Under the pieces are notes generated by a model. It saw only the letters and a list, made by a program, of their open reading frames with translations, searched no databases and was not told the DNA's origin. A stretch of DNA of 64,000 nt. It comes from Lachnospiraceae bacterium (GTDB lineage: Bacteria > Bacillota > Clostridia > Lachnospirales > Lachnospiraceae). A program made the translations under genes and the position numbers. Every line of letters starts with the position of its first letter. Position 1 is the stretch's first letter. The DNA lies in NCBI GenBank assembly GCA_015057455.1, contig SVEH01000017.1, positions 1 to 64,000 of the forward strand, given 5' to 3'. Shown one piece after another: positions 7,302 to 16,936 of this stretch.

Positions 7302-10271
7302 CTAAGGTCTCCATATTCCACCACCATGCACTGGATTACCACCTGGATTTGTCGGTGCTTCTGGTTGTACATCCTCCCAACCATCGTCATCATCATCATC
7401 GTCATCATCATCAAAATCCTGTGTCGGTGCTTCTGTTACTGGTTCAGAAGTAATCCATGGATCTTGTGTCGGTGCTTCTGTATACGGTTCATATGTATAT
7501 GTTTCATATGTTTCACTCCATGTAGGAGTTGGCATAATTGATGCAAATGGATCCTCTGTAAAAAACTCAAATGTTGTCTCTGTTGGTTCTAAAGAGAAAA
7601 TTTGCTCTGGTTCACTATCATCCATAATAACTAAATTGAACTTATTATTAGTTGGTGACAATCTTTTCTTATTAATAACTGCTTGATTAAATGTTTTCCA
7701 GATAGTTGCAACGTTACCACCGGATATTGCTGTTTTCTTATTATCATCATCACCAACCCAAATAGCTGTTGTGTATGCTGATGTATAACCACAGAACCAA
7801 GCATCCATTTTACCATTTGTTGTTCCTGTTTTTCCTGCACAATCTATGCTTACACCTTTTCCTGCTGCAGTACCACTATAACCACCTGCAATTGGTCCTT
7901 GAAATACTTGTTGCATTGCTTGTGTTAACCTTCTTGCAGTACTTTGTTCATATATTCTTACACCTGTAGAAACAATTCCTTTAACTTTAGTCTCATCAAA
8001 ATCAAGAGGATTTGCTGTGTTAATCTCACCCTCGCTTAATATATTTAATATTGCAGATGGTTTTCTATATTCTCCATCATTGGCAATTGTTGCATAAGCT
8101 GCAGCCATCTCAAGAGGTGTAGAACCATAACTAAATCCACCAATAGATACACCTGCATTGCTTCTATCTGTTGACGTCAAAAATTTAAAATTCATCTTAT
8201 CAAGATATCTTATTGCATACTTTCTGTTCTCTTTAAACATATCACTATACATCTTATATGCAACTACATTACTTGAACCCTTTATAGCTTCTAGAATACT
8301 AATAGTTCCCTTATATACATCATTAGAGTTACCAACAGGTGTAGCACCTGTTCTTTCAACTTCACCATCATCCTCTACCAATGTATTACAAGTAAACAAT
8401 GCCTTACCTGTTGCCTCATCCCTTTTGTCAAAAGCTGGGCCATACACCAATAAAGGTTTAATAGCACTACCTGGTTGGTTTGCATAGTTATACTTTGTAG
8501 TCCCATCATTCTTGGTAACTATTTCACCATATGCACGTGGTAAATAGTTTACTATATCTGAACTTCTAGCATTTACCATTGCTACAACTCGACCAGTTTT
8601 ATTATCTATACACACACCAGCACTTTGTATCTGAAATGTTCCATCTTCTTTTTGTTTCTTTCCACCTGACATACCCTTAACTTTAGTATCAATACTATCT
8701 TGCAAACTCTTTTGAGCATCCAAATCTATAGATGTATATATATGTGCACCTGTACTGTTTAAATAGTTTTCAGCAGTTGCTTTATAATCCGCATATTTAG
8801 CTTCATAGCTTGCCTTATAAGCAGGATCTGTCATTTGATCTTGTGAATCAAATTTAAATCCAAAATTATGCTCCATTGCATACTCTGCTGCACTATCAAG
8901 GATATAATTCTTTAATTGCCTATCAATCTTAACTGTCTTAGAGCCTGTTGTAGCTGTAACCTCATCTTTAATTTCTATCTTATCTATATCTGCAACAATA
9001 GCATTATATTCTGCCTTGTTAAGTTTTCCCTTACCAAATTCAAATACTTGTCTTACTAAATTCTTAGCCCTGTTTTTTACATAGTCCTTCTTCTGCGCAC
9101 CTTTTTTTACATTTTCCTTATTAGTATATGGATTATATAAAGTAGGGTTATTAGGTATGGCACATAAAAATGCCACTTCTGCCTTAGTAAGCTTAGTAAT
9201 GCTCTTTCCAAAATAACCTTGTGCTGCACTTTCAATACCTTGATATCCATTACTATAATTTATATTATTAATATAGAATTCCATAATTGTTTCTTTACTT
9301 TTAAACTTTTCTTCAAGTTCCCATGAAACAAATATCTCTTTAACCTTACGTTGCCAATTTCTATCAAAATCTTCAAGAATAACATTACGTGCAAGCTGTT
9401 GTGTAATTGTACTACCACCACGTTCTACTTCTCCACCATTTAGTATAACTAATACCACAGCCTTAACATTGGCCATTAAATCTACACCTTTATGTTTATA
9501 AAAGTTTCTATCTTCAGACAAATAGAACAAATCACTTGCAAAGTCCATTTGTTCTCCACCATCACTCATAGACATATATTTATATTTAGTTTGTGAAGCA
9601 AACTCCATCTCTGTCCATTTGCCACCTTGCTTAGCATAATACTTACTTGCACTTTTCTTTGTAAATGTTTCTTTACTACATTTACCAACTTGTTCAATTG
9701 CCTCTTTTCTAAGTTGCATAATTGTAGCACCATACTTCACATAAATAAATATACCTGCAACCAAAACAATAGCTAGCAATGCAATAGATGAAACCTTAAT
9801 TCCTAGTTTAATTTTTGCAATTCTATCTGCTCTTTTAGCTGCTGCAACATCCTCTAATGTAGTTTCATCCATTTGCAAATTCATGCTATCATAATCTTCA
9901 TCTAATCCAGATATTCCTTGATATTGTCCTCTTTGCATATTATTATTGGACGTATACTTTTCTGCATATCTATTATTACTATTATTAGAACTATTTAAAT
10001 TATTCACATTATTACCTAAATTATTACCATAACCCGCACCATTATGACCGTTTAGATTATTGGAATTATTCGGTTTATTATATGTACCAGTACTATTATT
10101 ACTTGCACCATACTTAGAATACTTATTATTGTTATTATTGCTGCTATTATAGTTTCGTCCACTACTAAAACCGTTACTTCCATTACCATAACCAGGCGTA
10201 ACTCTATTGTTTGAACTTCCTATATTACGTCTTCCATTTGAATTACCATTAAAATCACCTTGATTACTCAT
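7302..10271 (-). CDS. Class A penicillin-binding protein (PBP1A type, glycosyltransferase plus transpeptidase)
   Basis: 989 residues, ATG with GGAGGACAGGCT upstream. Residues 1-115 are a cytoplasmic low-complexity tail rich in Asn, Gly and Ser. The single membrane helix is about 156-180. The GT51 glycosyltransferase has SEDRNFYKHKGVD and GGSTITQQLARN. The transpeptidase has SxxK in QPGSAIKPL, SxN in GSSNVVA and KTG in CAGKTGTTNGKMD, so both activities look intact. The extracellular end is Glu/Pro/Thr-rich with TEAPTQD repeats, ten consecutive Asp and a Gly/Pro tail. It polymerises and cross-links peptidoglycan. It is the last gene of a leftward operon, 28 bp after the YhaN-like ATPase. The length exceeds the usual 700-900 because of both tails. 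Confidence 0.95.
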   Translation of the reverse strand: MSNQGDFNGNSNGRRNIGSSNNRVTPGYGNGSNGFSSGRNYNSSNNNNNKYSKYGASNNSTGTYNKPNNSNNLNGHNGAGYGNNLGNNVNNLNSSNNSNNRYAEKYTSNNNMQRGQYQGISGLDEDYDSMNLQMDETTLEDVAAAKRADRIAKIKLGIKVSSIALLAIVLVAGIFIYVKYGATIMQLRKEAIEQVGKCSKETFTKKSASKYYAKQGGKWTEMEFASQTKYKYMSMSDGGEQMDFASDLFYLSEDRNFYKHKGVDLMANVKAVVLVILNGGEVERGGSTITQQLARNVILEDFDRNWQRKVKEIFVSWELEEKFKSKETIMEFYINNINYSNGYQGIESAAQGYFGKSITKLTKAEVAFLCAIPNNPTLYNPYTNKENVKKGAQKKDYVKNRAKNLVRQVFEFGKGKLNKAEYNAIVADIDKIEIKDEVTATTGSKTVKIDRQLKNYILDSAAEYAMEHNFGFKFDSQDQMTDPAYKASYEAKYADYKATAENYLNSTGAHIYTSIDLDAQKSLQDSIDTKVKGMSGGKKQKEDGTFQIQSAGVCIDNKTGRVVAMVNARSSDIVNYLPRAYGEIVTKNDGTTKYNYANQPGSAIKPLLVYGPAFDKRDEATGKALFTCNTLVEDDGEVERTGATPVGNSNDVYKGTISILEAIKGSSNVVAYKMYSDMFKENRKYAIRYLDKMNFKFLTSTDRSNAGVSIGGFSYGSTPLEMAAAYATIANDGEYRKPSAILNILSEGEINTANPLDFDETKVKGIVSTGVRIYEQSTARRLTQAMQQVFQGPIAGGYSGTAAGKGVSIDCAGKTGTTNGKMDAWFCGYTSAYTTAIWVGDDDNKKTAISGGNVATIWKTFNQAVINKKRLSPTNNKFNLVIMDDSEPEQIFSLEPTETTFEFFTEDPFASIMPTPTWSETYETYTYEPYTEAPTQDPWITSEPVTEAPTQDFDDDDDDDDDDGWEDVQPEAPTNPGGNPVHGGGIWRP

Positions 10272-10299
10272 AGCCTGTCCTCCTTAGCTAAAACCCCTT

Positions 10300-12108
10300 T
10301 TATAGTTCCACATAATTATATTCGATACCTTCATCTTCAAGAATCTGTAATTCTCTCATATGGCATGTAAATATAATAATTTGTCTATTTACCATCTGCG
10401 ATAATGCCTTTAGCGTTGACTTTAATCTGTCATTATCATAAAACACAAAGCTCTCGTCTAATATTATAGGCAAATGCTTATTAGGCCAAAACAAGTCTGA
10501 TACCGCTAGACGTACAGCCAAATACATCTGCTCTATAGTTCCTATACTTAGCTTTTCAATATCTACATATCTGTCCTCGCTAAATACACTTATATTAAAC
10601 TCATTATCCACTTTAACCTTAGAATACTTACCCCATGTTAATATATCACAATATTTTGATATAAGATCATTTAATTCTCCGCTTACACTAAAATGAATAT
10701 TTTTTGATAGTTCACCAATTGCGTCCATTGCAATATTTAATGCATCTACTTCTTGCTTCTCGTTATTATATGTTTCCTTAAGTTCTTCTAATTGTTTCTT
10801 TCTTAATCTACGATGCTCACTATCTTTTTCCAACATATCAATCTGTAGGTTATATTTTTCAAGTTGAAGTTTAATCTCCATATCTTGCTTTTCTTTATTA
10901 TACATATGACCTTCCACTTGATTCTTAAGAACATTAATTTCTTTTTCTAATCTAAGCATTTCTTCTTCATTAACATCCTTAAGGGGACATATCCTTTTAG
11001 CATAATCAAGAATAATATTTTGCTTTTCTATAATTCCATTATTAACAAAATCTCTATTCTCTCTGTCACTTATCTCATGTTTTAAATTACGTTCACATTC
11101 TTTAGTTACAAGTAGTGTTGTCACTTTATCATTAAATAAATATAATATAGCTCCTGATATTATAATAACTAATACAGACGTGAAAATACTTGCAAGTCCT
11201 GCTCCAAATCTACTAAAACACAACAACACACCTAAACAACATATCACACCTACAATTAAAGCAAATGTTTTATCACTTGTGCTTTTATGCTTACCTTCTA
11301 ACTTATGAACAACAGATTCGCTCATTTTTTTGGAATCTTCTAATTCTCTCAACTCTCCATAGATTTGTTTTATTTCATCATACTCATCGACATATTCTTT
11401 AATAATACGAATAGTTTCTTCTTCCTTTTCACTTGCTTCTTCTTTTAGTTTATTTCTAACTTCTCTTGATTCTTTTATAATATCATCTAAGCGAAGCTCT
11501 TCTTCTCTATCTTCTTGAACCTTTTTCTCTATAATAGTAATATCATCTGCTGTATTCTTTCTTAGAATTGTTCTTTTCTTAATATTCAACTCTTGTAATG
11601 CATATGATACATCTACCTCTTTATCCTTAGACGTTGATAAATTAGCTATATAATTTTTTAATTCACTAGCTAAATCTTTATCTACTCTCGATTTTGTCTG
11701 CTCATTACTAATAGTGTTGCGATACCTATTCTCTGTTATATCACCTAAAAATTCTGGTTTATCATCTACTATACAATCTCTTCCTGATCTGCAATCCACA
11801 CATTGAAATTCCTTTTGAGAAGAATTAAAAACTCTAGACACATCATAATCTATACCTTCGTCTTCAACCTTCATATGACCGCTAAAAATTGTACTACCTT
11901 CCCACGTTTTATATTTTTCATACAGATTATCTTTTGAAGCTCGTCCCCTTTTCTTATCCATTCCAAAAAGCATACCTCTAATAAATGAATGCACTGTTGA
12001 TTTACCTGCCTCATTAGGTCCGTATACCACATTAATTCCATCCCTTAAAGTAATGTCTCTGTATGTAAACTTACCGAAATTCTTCATCACTAACTGTTTA
12101 ATTATCAT
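10300..12108 (-). CDS. SbcC/YhaN-like AAA ATPase with membrane hairpin in its coiled coil
   Basis: 602 residues from the ATG at 12108 (AGGA six bases upstream); the 7-codon extension upstream has no ribosome site. Walker A is GPNEAGKST (30-38). The C-terminus has LSIGTIEQMYLAVRLAV (ABC signature) and PIILDESFVFYD (Walker B and D-loop), as in SMC/Rad50/SbcC. The middle is coiled coil, broken by two hydrophobic segments around residues 275-325 (FALIVGVICCLGVLL; SVLVIIISGAILYLF). These match the two TM helices known in YhaN-type proteins of Firmicutes. The metallophosphoesterase gene upstream is the expected nuclease partner. Probably a membrane-tied DNA end-processing complex; substrate unknown. 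Confidence 0.85.
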   Translation of the reverse strand: MIIKQLVMKNFGKFTYRDITLRDGINVVYGPNEAGKSTVHSFIRGMLFGMDKKRGRASKDNLYEKYKTWEGSTIFSGHMKVEDEGIDYDVSRVFNSSQKEFQCVDCRSGRDCIVDDKPEFLGDITENRYRNTISNEQTKSRVDKDLASELKNYIANLSTSKDKEVDVSYALQELNIKKRTILRKNTADDITIIEKKVQEDREEELRLDDIIKESREVRNKLKEEASEKEEETIRIIKEYVDEYDEIKQIYGELRELEDSKKMSESVVHKLEGKHKSTSDKTFALIVGVICCLGVLLCFSRFGAGLASIFTSVLVIIISGAILYLFNDKVTTLLVTKECERNLKHEISDRENRDFVNNGIIEKQNIILDYAKRICPLKDVNEEEMLRLEKEINVLKNQVEGHMYNKEKQDMEIKLQLEKYNLQIDMLEKDSEHRRLRKKQLEELKETYNNEKQEVDALNIAMDAIGELSKNIHFSVSGELNDLISKYCDILTWGKYSKVKVDNEFNISVFSEDRYVDIEKLSIGTIEQMYLAVRLAVSDLFWPNKHLPIILDESFVFYDNDRLKSTLKALSQMVNRQIIIFTCHMRELQILEDEGIEYNYVEL

Positions 12109-12195
12109 ATTATGTCCTACCTTACGCAAATCCTATATTTATGTACAAATAACTACTAAATCATCTCTCCCTTATATAGTTCCCCACCTAATTGA

Positions 12196-13242
12196 CTAAT
12201 GTTTCATAAGCGCATCTATTCCAAAATAAAGCACCTTATTCTTCATCTCTTCATCAATGTCCATATCATTGATTTTACTTATATACATTCCAATAATATT
12301 ATCTATATTATCTTCATACAATGCCTTGAAATCATAATCAGGCAAAGACTCATCTTTAAATCCTATAATATTATATAAACCTCTTAATGTTTCAATATCA
12401 AATAACAATTCAGGTGGTTTATATCCCTTTACAATTATAGTGTATATATTTTCAGTACCTAATCTATCAATATCTTCTTTTAAACTATCTATTAACTCTC
12501 CGTTAGTAATTTCACCTTCTACATGTTTAACTAACTTTATATATTTTCTCTTTGCAAATGGAACATGTTGTATGACGCAACTCTCCTTAGTGACCTCACC
12601 ATAAATGTATCCATGATCGCCTAACTCCGTTTTATCTAACGGTTCTAACGATCCTGCATACGCTATTCTTTCATTAATAATCTCTGGTTTATGAATATGT
12701 CCTAAGGCTACATAATCGAACTTTGAATCTTTTAATTTATTGAAATCTATTGGTACATAATTAGGTTCTCCACCATGTGCCAATAATATATTTATCTTAC
12801 TTGTATCATATGGGGCAATATCATCATATCTAGGTATAGTTATATTCCTTGTTTCATAACTAAATCCATAAATATGAGTATCTATGTTTTCCAGATACAC
12901 ATCCTCTACTTTACCACTAGATAGCATATGAACATGCTCAAGCCACTCATATTCATAGAACTTAGATCCTTCTGGCGCATAATCATGATTTCCCGCCATT
13001 AACACAACCTGCGTATTCTCTAATTTTGAAAATGAGTAGTTTGCTTCCTTTAACATCTTGATAGATGGTTGGCTATGGAACAAATCTCCCGCAACTAAAA
13101 GCAAATCCACCTTATCCCTATTACATATATCTATAATTCTATTAAATGTTTCAAATATCTCCGCTACTCTCGCATCTGACCACTTAAAACACAAATCTGG
13201 TTTCATACCTAAATGTACGTCTGAAATATGTATAAACTTCAT
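12196..13242 (-). CDS. SbcD/YhaO-like metallophosphoesterase (DNA repair exonuclease family)
   Basis: 348 residues, ATG preceded by GGAAGGTG. All calcineurin-type motifs are present: ISDVHLG near the start, VAGDLFHS, MAGNHDYAP, LLAHGG and ALGHIHKPE. They bind two metal ions in Mre11/SbcD nucleases. The C-terminal about 120 residues would contact the ATPase. The gene precedes the SbcC/YhaN-like ATPase by 87 bp and the PBP follows, so it opens a three-gene operon. Family knowledge: SbcD/Mre11 opens hairpins and trims DNA ends; YhaO is the shorter Firmicute relative. Which of the two functions applies cannot be told from sequence. Confidence 0.9.
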   Translation of the reverse strand: MKFIHISDVHLGMKPDLCFKWSDARVAEIFETFNRIIDICNRDKVDLLLVAGDLFHSQPSIKMLKEANYSFSKLENTQVVLMAGNHDYAPEGSKFYEYEWLEHVHMLSSGKVEDVYLENIDTHIYGFSYETRNITIPRYDDIAPYDTSKINILLAHGGEPNYVPIDFNKLKDSKFDYVALGHIHKPEIINERIAYAGSLEPLDKTELGDHGYIYGEVTKESCVIQHVPFAKRKYIKLVKHVEGEITNGELIDSLKEDIDRLGTENIYTIIVKGYKPPELLFDIETLRGLYNIIGFKDESLPDYDFKALYEDNIDNIIGMYISKINDMDIDEEMKNKVLYFGIDALMKH

Positions 13243-13282
13243 GTCATCACCTTCCGCGTAATTATACAGACCCCATATTACT

Positions 13283-13311
13283 AGTATAATAATTTTTCTA
13301 ACAAATTACAA
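13283..13311 (-). promoter_or_regulatory. Sigma-A promoter of the phosphoesterase-ATPase-PBP operon
   Basis: TTGTAA (13306-13311), 17-bp spacer, TATACT (13283-13288) on the minus strand, about 35 bp from the start codon. Confidence 0.65.
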
Positions 13312-13366
13312 CTTTTTTACATTAATTTACCCATATATTATTATTTATAGGTAACATCTTATTTCC

Positions 13367-14236
13367 TTAATCTAACTTATATGTAAATATATCCTTTACT
13401 TTTTCTTTCTTATGATGCTTTCTAGTAACTCCCTTTTTTTCATCTACTTCATAAATAATACTCCCTTGATCTAACACCTCATCATAATTTGACACATATA
13501 TTTTATCTTTATTTTCCTTAATTTCATATGAGATATCCCCTATATAGATTTTATTTACAGCATAATTATCTAAAGACACTCTACAAATGTATTTATTTTC
13601 TGTTTCAATAAATTCACCATTTTCTATTTGTCTACAACTTCTTCCACTTACATAAAGCGCGTTTTCCTTTACCAATGAATCTGTTACATCTATTATATAT
13701 TCACTAAAATTCATTTCCTTTATTAATTCCAAACTATTCTTATCATATATATACATTTTACTAAATACGCCATCCTCATTATAATCAAACCCAAAAACAT
13801 ACAGCCTATCTTTATGTACATCAATATTACATAGTACTATATTATCTACATATATTTTTTTCTTTTTTCCATTTAAATAGGGATTATTAATTCTAGTTAT
13901 ATAAGACATATTCTCCCCATTATGACTAGTGTCTATATAGTACACATTATTCTTATCTGCGCACAAACCATTTACCACGCAACCAACATCATATTTCCTG
14001 CATTTACCTAATTTAAAATCATATACAATTAATTGATCATTTGAATAATTACTATTATCCTTTTCGCATACTGCATACATACAATTTGATGTTCTAGTTC
14101 TTTCTCTAAGAATCTCATACCCTTTATTATTCTCCATCATTTCAATATAATTACCATAGGTTTTTTCTTTTATTTGACACCCACTTCCTAATATCATTAC
14201 CATACAAATAACAACTACTACCCCAACTCTTTTTAT
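13367..14236 (-). CDS. Putative lipoprotein that appears to start at ATA
   Basis: The frame is open beyond its first ATG (14203). Reading back 11 codons gives a classic lipoprotein signal: ATA, Lys-Arg, then VGVVVVICMVMILG-SGC. The ATA (14234-14236) is 8 bases after a perfect GGAGG, exactly where a start should be. No ATG, GTG or TTG lies between them in frame. Starting at 14203 would leave only nine residues before the Cys and no basic n-region. The mature part (about 270 residues) alternates beta-type segments with Tyr/Asn/Asp (for example LIVYDFKLGKC, IYIYDKNSLELI), suggesting a beta-propeller-like WD/NHL fold; no family was recognised. The gene is 53 bp after the secreted permuted-papain protein and probably cotranscribed. 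Either a rare ATA start or a start-codon mutation. Confidence 0.6.
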   Translation of the reverse strand: MKRVGVVVVICMVMILGSGCQIKEKTYGNYIEMMENNKGYEILRERTRTSNCMYAVCEKDNSNYSNDQLIVYDFKLGKCRKYDVGCVVNGLCADKNNVYYIDTSHNGENMSYITRINNPYLNGKKKKIYVDNIVLCNIDVHKDRLYVFGFDYNEDGVFSKMYIYDKNSLELIKEMNFSEYIIDVTDSLVKENALYVSGRSCRQIENGEFIETENKYICRVSLDNYAVNKIYIGDISYEIKENKDKIYVSNYDEVLDQGSIIYEVDEKKGVTRKHHKKEKVKDIFTYKLD

Positions 14237-14289
14237 AGCTTTCTCCTCCTAATTTTTAAATTACATAAGCCAAACCCATAAATAATAAT

Positions 14290-14931
14290 TTATCTATTCC
14301 AGTTTTTCATATAGATGGGATACACAACAGACGAAGTCTTACTTACGAACTCATAAGGCCCAATAGCCTTCTTTGAGCCAACATCATAATACTTAGTGTT
14401 AAGATTTATATTATATAGATTTTTATACCCCGCCCATATAAGTTGAGAACAATAATACGAACCCTTACTATTTATACTATAATAATTGTAATTATACTTT
14501 TTACCTTTTTGCTTTTTACACCAATCACTTACTTTACTATCTTGATTAATAGTTGTCTTTCTAACAGTGACTGCTGCCATATTCTTCTTTGTACTCTTCC
14601 AATTATTTCGTGATACTACAACACCTTTTTCAACAGACTCAATTATATAACCCTTTGAATATATAATTGCAGAATGTCCGACTACATTAGCGATTTTACC
14701 TGTACTTGTAACAAGAATTACTCCTTTTCTTGTTGGATATTTCCCTACAGTTTTAGCTTTGTTAGATACGACTTTTCCAATAGATTTTAACGCCGTTTTA
14801 ACTCCTTTGTATGTTTTTGTTTTATCACTATAAACCGTATATTTCCCTGCTGCATAGCATACATTAGTATATGTAATACAAAAACACATCGTCATAATAC
14901 ATAGTATAAATTTCATTTTATTTTTCTTCAT
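14290..14931 (-). CDS. Secreted permuted papain-fold (YiiX/NlpC-P60-like) protein
   Basis: 213 residues, ATG with GGAGG 5 bases upstream. A signal peptide (KKNKMKFILCIMTMCFCI, cleavage near CYAAG) directs export. His86 in VVGHSAII, followed by IIESVEKGVV, and Cys161 in SYYCSQLIWAGYK give the His-before-Cys order of circularly permuted NlpC/P60 enzymes such as YiiX. Their targets are peptidoglycan peptides, amides or lipids. The mature protein is basic. It probably shares an operon with the ATA-start lipoprotein. The substrate is unknown; the family call rests on these two motifs. Confidence 0.7.
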   Translation of the reverse strand: MKKNKMKFILCIMTMCFCITYTNVCYAAGKYTVYSDKTKTYKGVKTALKSIGKVVSNKAKTVGKYPTRKGVILVTSTGKIANVVGHSAIIYSKGYIIESVEKGVVVSRNNWKSTKKNMAAVTVRKTTINQDSKVSDWCKKQKGKKYNYNYYSINSKGSYYCSQLIWAGYKNLYNINLNTKYYDVGSKKAIGPYEFVSKTSSVVYPIYMKNWNR

Positions 14932-15046
14932 TCAAACCTCCTATATAGGTTTATAGGTTTGACTTACGCAAAAGAGATTATACCACAAAACTTTTCCAAA
15001 ACTTCTTTTTCACATTTATTTCAAACTCTAGACACTTAATATACAC

Positions 15047-15092
15047 AAAAATAGTGCTAAAGAAATATACTAACACCTTTAACACTACTTTA
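15047..15092 (-). terminator. Terminator of the 65-residue membrane protein gene
   Basis: On the minus strand, AGTGTTAAAG pairs with CTTTAGCACT (one G-T pair) around a 14-nt loop, followed by TATTTTTG. Confidence 0.65.
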
Positions 15093-15161
15093 TAAATAAT
15101 ATTTTTCATATTATAATCACAATTGTTTTCAATACCTATTTTATATACCGAATACTTCCAA

Positions 15162-15359
15162 TTAAATACCCATCATTTGTTTAATAAAGAATACTTCTGC
15201 TCCAATAGCTAATGCTATAAAACCTATTATCATTGCCCATTTAGTTAATGTAATTGGAAGTCTAGCAATACGACTTTTCTTAAAATATACAACTTCTCTT
15301 TTTGTATCTAAATAATATAATAAACTACCAACAGCAAATATCTTTAATCCTAAACTCAT
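15162..15359 (-). CDS. Small two-helix membrane protein (CLC_0170-like)
   Basis: 65 residues, ATG with AAGGGG upstream. Two hydrophobic helices (about 4-17 and 41-62) are separated by a basic loop (DTKREVVYFKKSRIAR). It resembles short clostridial proteins annotated as the CLC_0170 family, but that match is from memory. It has its own terminator and no obvious partner. Function unknown. Confidence 0.65.
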   Translation of the reverse strand: MSLGLKIFAVGSLLYYLDTKREVVYFKKSRIARLPITLTKWAMIIGFIALAIGAEVFFIKQMMGI

Positions 15360-15560
15360 TTTAATTACCCCTTTTTATATACTTCCAAATTATAATACCC
15401 TCTATAGAATAACTAATTCCCCTCCTAATAGCTACCCTATAATAGTATTTTACCCTATCCACTAATAGTATACAATGGATTTACCGAAGGCTTAATATTA
15501 CTTTATGGTATCTTATTTTTTCTTTACATAAAGTTTTTTTCTTTTTATGAAAATTTTATA

Positions 15561-15589
15561 TTTACTATTTTATTTGAAAGACTTATAAT
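15561..15589 (+). promoter_or_regulatory. Sigma-A promoter of cysK
   Basis: TTTACT (15561-15566), 17-bp spacer, TATAAT (15584-15589), about 35 bp before the start. No T-box or other leader structure is visible. Confidence 0.7.
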
Positions 15590-15630
15590 TAATCTGTTTG
15601 AATGGATTTAAAATATGGAGGTTATTAATT

Positions 15631-16536
15631 ATGCAATATACAGAGAATATAATCGATTTAATAGGTAACACACCTATGATAAGTTTAAAGAACACTACAG
15701 GACTTAACATTTTTGCAAAAGCAGAATTTCTTAATCCTGGTGGAAGTATTAAAGACAGAGTAGCCTACAATATGCTAAAGGTTGCTATAGATGAAGGTCG
15801 TCTAAAAGAAGGAATGACAATAATAGAACCAACTTCAGGTAATACTGGAATTGGCCTTGCTCTAGCAGGTATTCGTATGGGATTTAAAGTAGTTATCGTA
15901 ATGCCTGAAAATATGAGCGAAGAACGCAAAAAAATTATTAGAGCTTTAGGAGCAGAACTTATACTTACTCCTGCAGAATTAAGTATTGGAGGTTCAGTTG
16001 ATGAAGTTAACAGAATTGCTGCTACTTCTGACAACTATTTTGTACCTCAACAATTTGAGAATCATGCCAATCCAGATATACACTTTACAACAACTGCAGT
16101 AGAAATGTACAAACAATTAGATAAGAAAATCGATATATTTGTATCTGGCTTAGGTAGTGGTGGAACACTTCAAGGTATTGGCTCTTATTTAAAAACTAAG
16201 AATCCAAATATAAAAATAGTTGCCGTAGAACCTAAGAATGTATCAGCATTATTAGGCCATGAACCAGGAATACATAAAATACAAGGAATCGGTGATGGTT
16301 TTGTTCCAGATGTACTTAACACAGATCTAATAGATGATGTAATAGAAGTAACAGATGAAGATGCAATTGCCACAACTCGTATGTTAGCTAACGTACAAGG
16401 TTTACTATGCGGAACATCTTCAGGTGCTAATGTATGGGCAGCCATGCACATAGTAGAAAAATATGGCAAAGATAAAATCGTAGCAACAGTCTTACCAGAT
16501 CGTATCGAAAGATATTTCAGTACTGGTTTACTATAG
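15631..16536 (+). CDS. cysK: Cysteine synthase (O-acetylserine sulfhydrylase)
   Basis: 301 residues from the ATG at 15631, 8 bases after GGAGGT; the 11-codon upstream extension lacks a ribosome site. It is a PLP fold-type II enzyme. The PLP lysine is in NPGGSIKDRVAYNM, the substrate loop is TSGNTGIGLALAG, the phosphate loop is SGLGSGGTLQGIG, and LLCGTSSGAN is near the end. It makes cysteine from O-acetylserine and sulfide. The C-terminus (PDRIERYFSTGLL) replaces the usual PDTGERYLST by Arg-Ile, a small deviation. The cystathionine enzyme, dapF and metK in this window belong to connected pathways. A mosaic repeat begins 20 bp after the stop. Confidence 0.95.
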   Translation: MQYTENIIDLIGNTPMISLKNTTGLNIFAKAEFLNPGGSIKDRVAYNMLKVAIDEGRLKEGMTIIEPTSGNTGIGLALAGIRMGFKVVIVMPENMSEERKKIIRALGAELILTPAELSIGGSVDEVNRIAATSDNYFVPQQFENHANPDIHFTTTAVEMYKQLDKKIDIFVSGLGSGGTLQGIGSYLKTKNPNIKIVAVEPKNVSALLGHEPGIHKIQGIGDGFVPDVLNTDLIDDVIEVTDEDAIATTRMLANVQGLLCGTSSGANVWAAMHIVEKYGKDKIVATVLPDRIERYFSTGLL

Positions 16537-16555
16537 TTTACCAGGCTCCTATATT

Positions 16556-16936
16556 AATTTGAGCTATCGCTCAAATTAGGGGGATTTTAGCTCCGCACGA
16601 GTGTTACATTACTATGCTCTAGTGACGCAATAATACGGGTTCGAATATATATGTTTAATGGACGTTCTCACTTGACTTCGCGCCTAGCGGATACTAAGTT
16701 CTTTCTGCGCTAACGCTTGAAATCACTAAGTACCAAGGGGCTCAGACACCATTTAACATATATATTCGAGCCCCTTTATTATATGCTGTATACTGAGGGA
16801 TATGAATACAATCCTTCTATGTTTGAGAACTCTATAGTTGATATGTCAATTGTAGCTCTAAGTTTAAAAAATATACCCCTGAAAGTCAAAACAACAATCA
16901 TAATAAGACTATAAAATTTGAGCGATAGCTCAAATT
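16556..16936 (+). repeat. Mosaic intergenic repeat, copy 2 (dyad A absent)
   Basis: It fills the gap between convergent cysK and the methylase gene. Order: palindrome AATTTGAGC-TATC-GCTCAAATT (16556-16577), TTTTAGCTCCGCACGAGTG, TCTAGTGACGCAATAA, dyad B (16636-16775, ends CGGGTTCGAATATATATGTT and complement), TTATATGCTGTATACT, a unique stretch, AAAGTCAAAACAACAATCAT, and the palindrome again (16915-16936). The last palindrome overlaps the methylase stop codon by two bases. The short open frame through it on the plus strand is not credible. Confidence 0.88.

Noticed and set aside
7223-7414. Met-rich 63-residue frame
   Set aside because: Other frame of the poly-Asp end of the PBP gene.
16717-16914. 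65-residue frame in the cysK-methylase gap
   Set aside because: Overlaps dyad B and the repeat spacer; no start signals.
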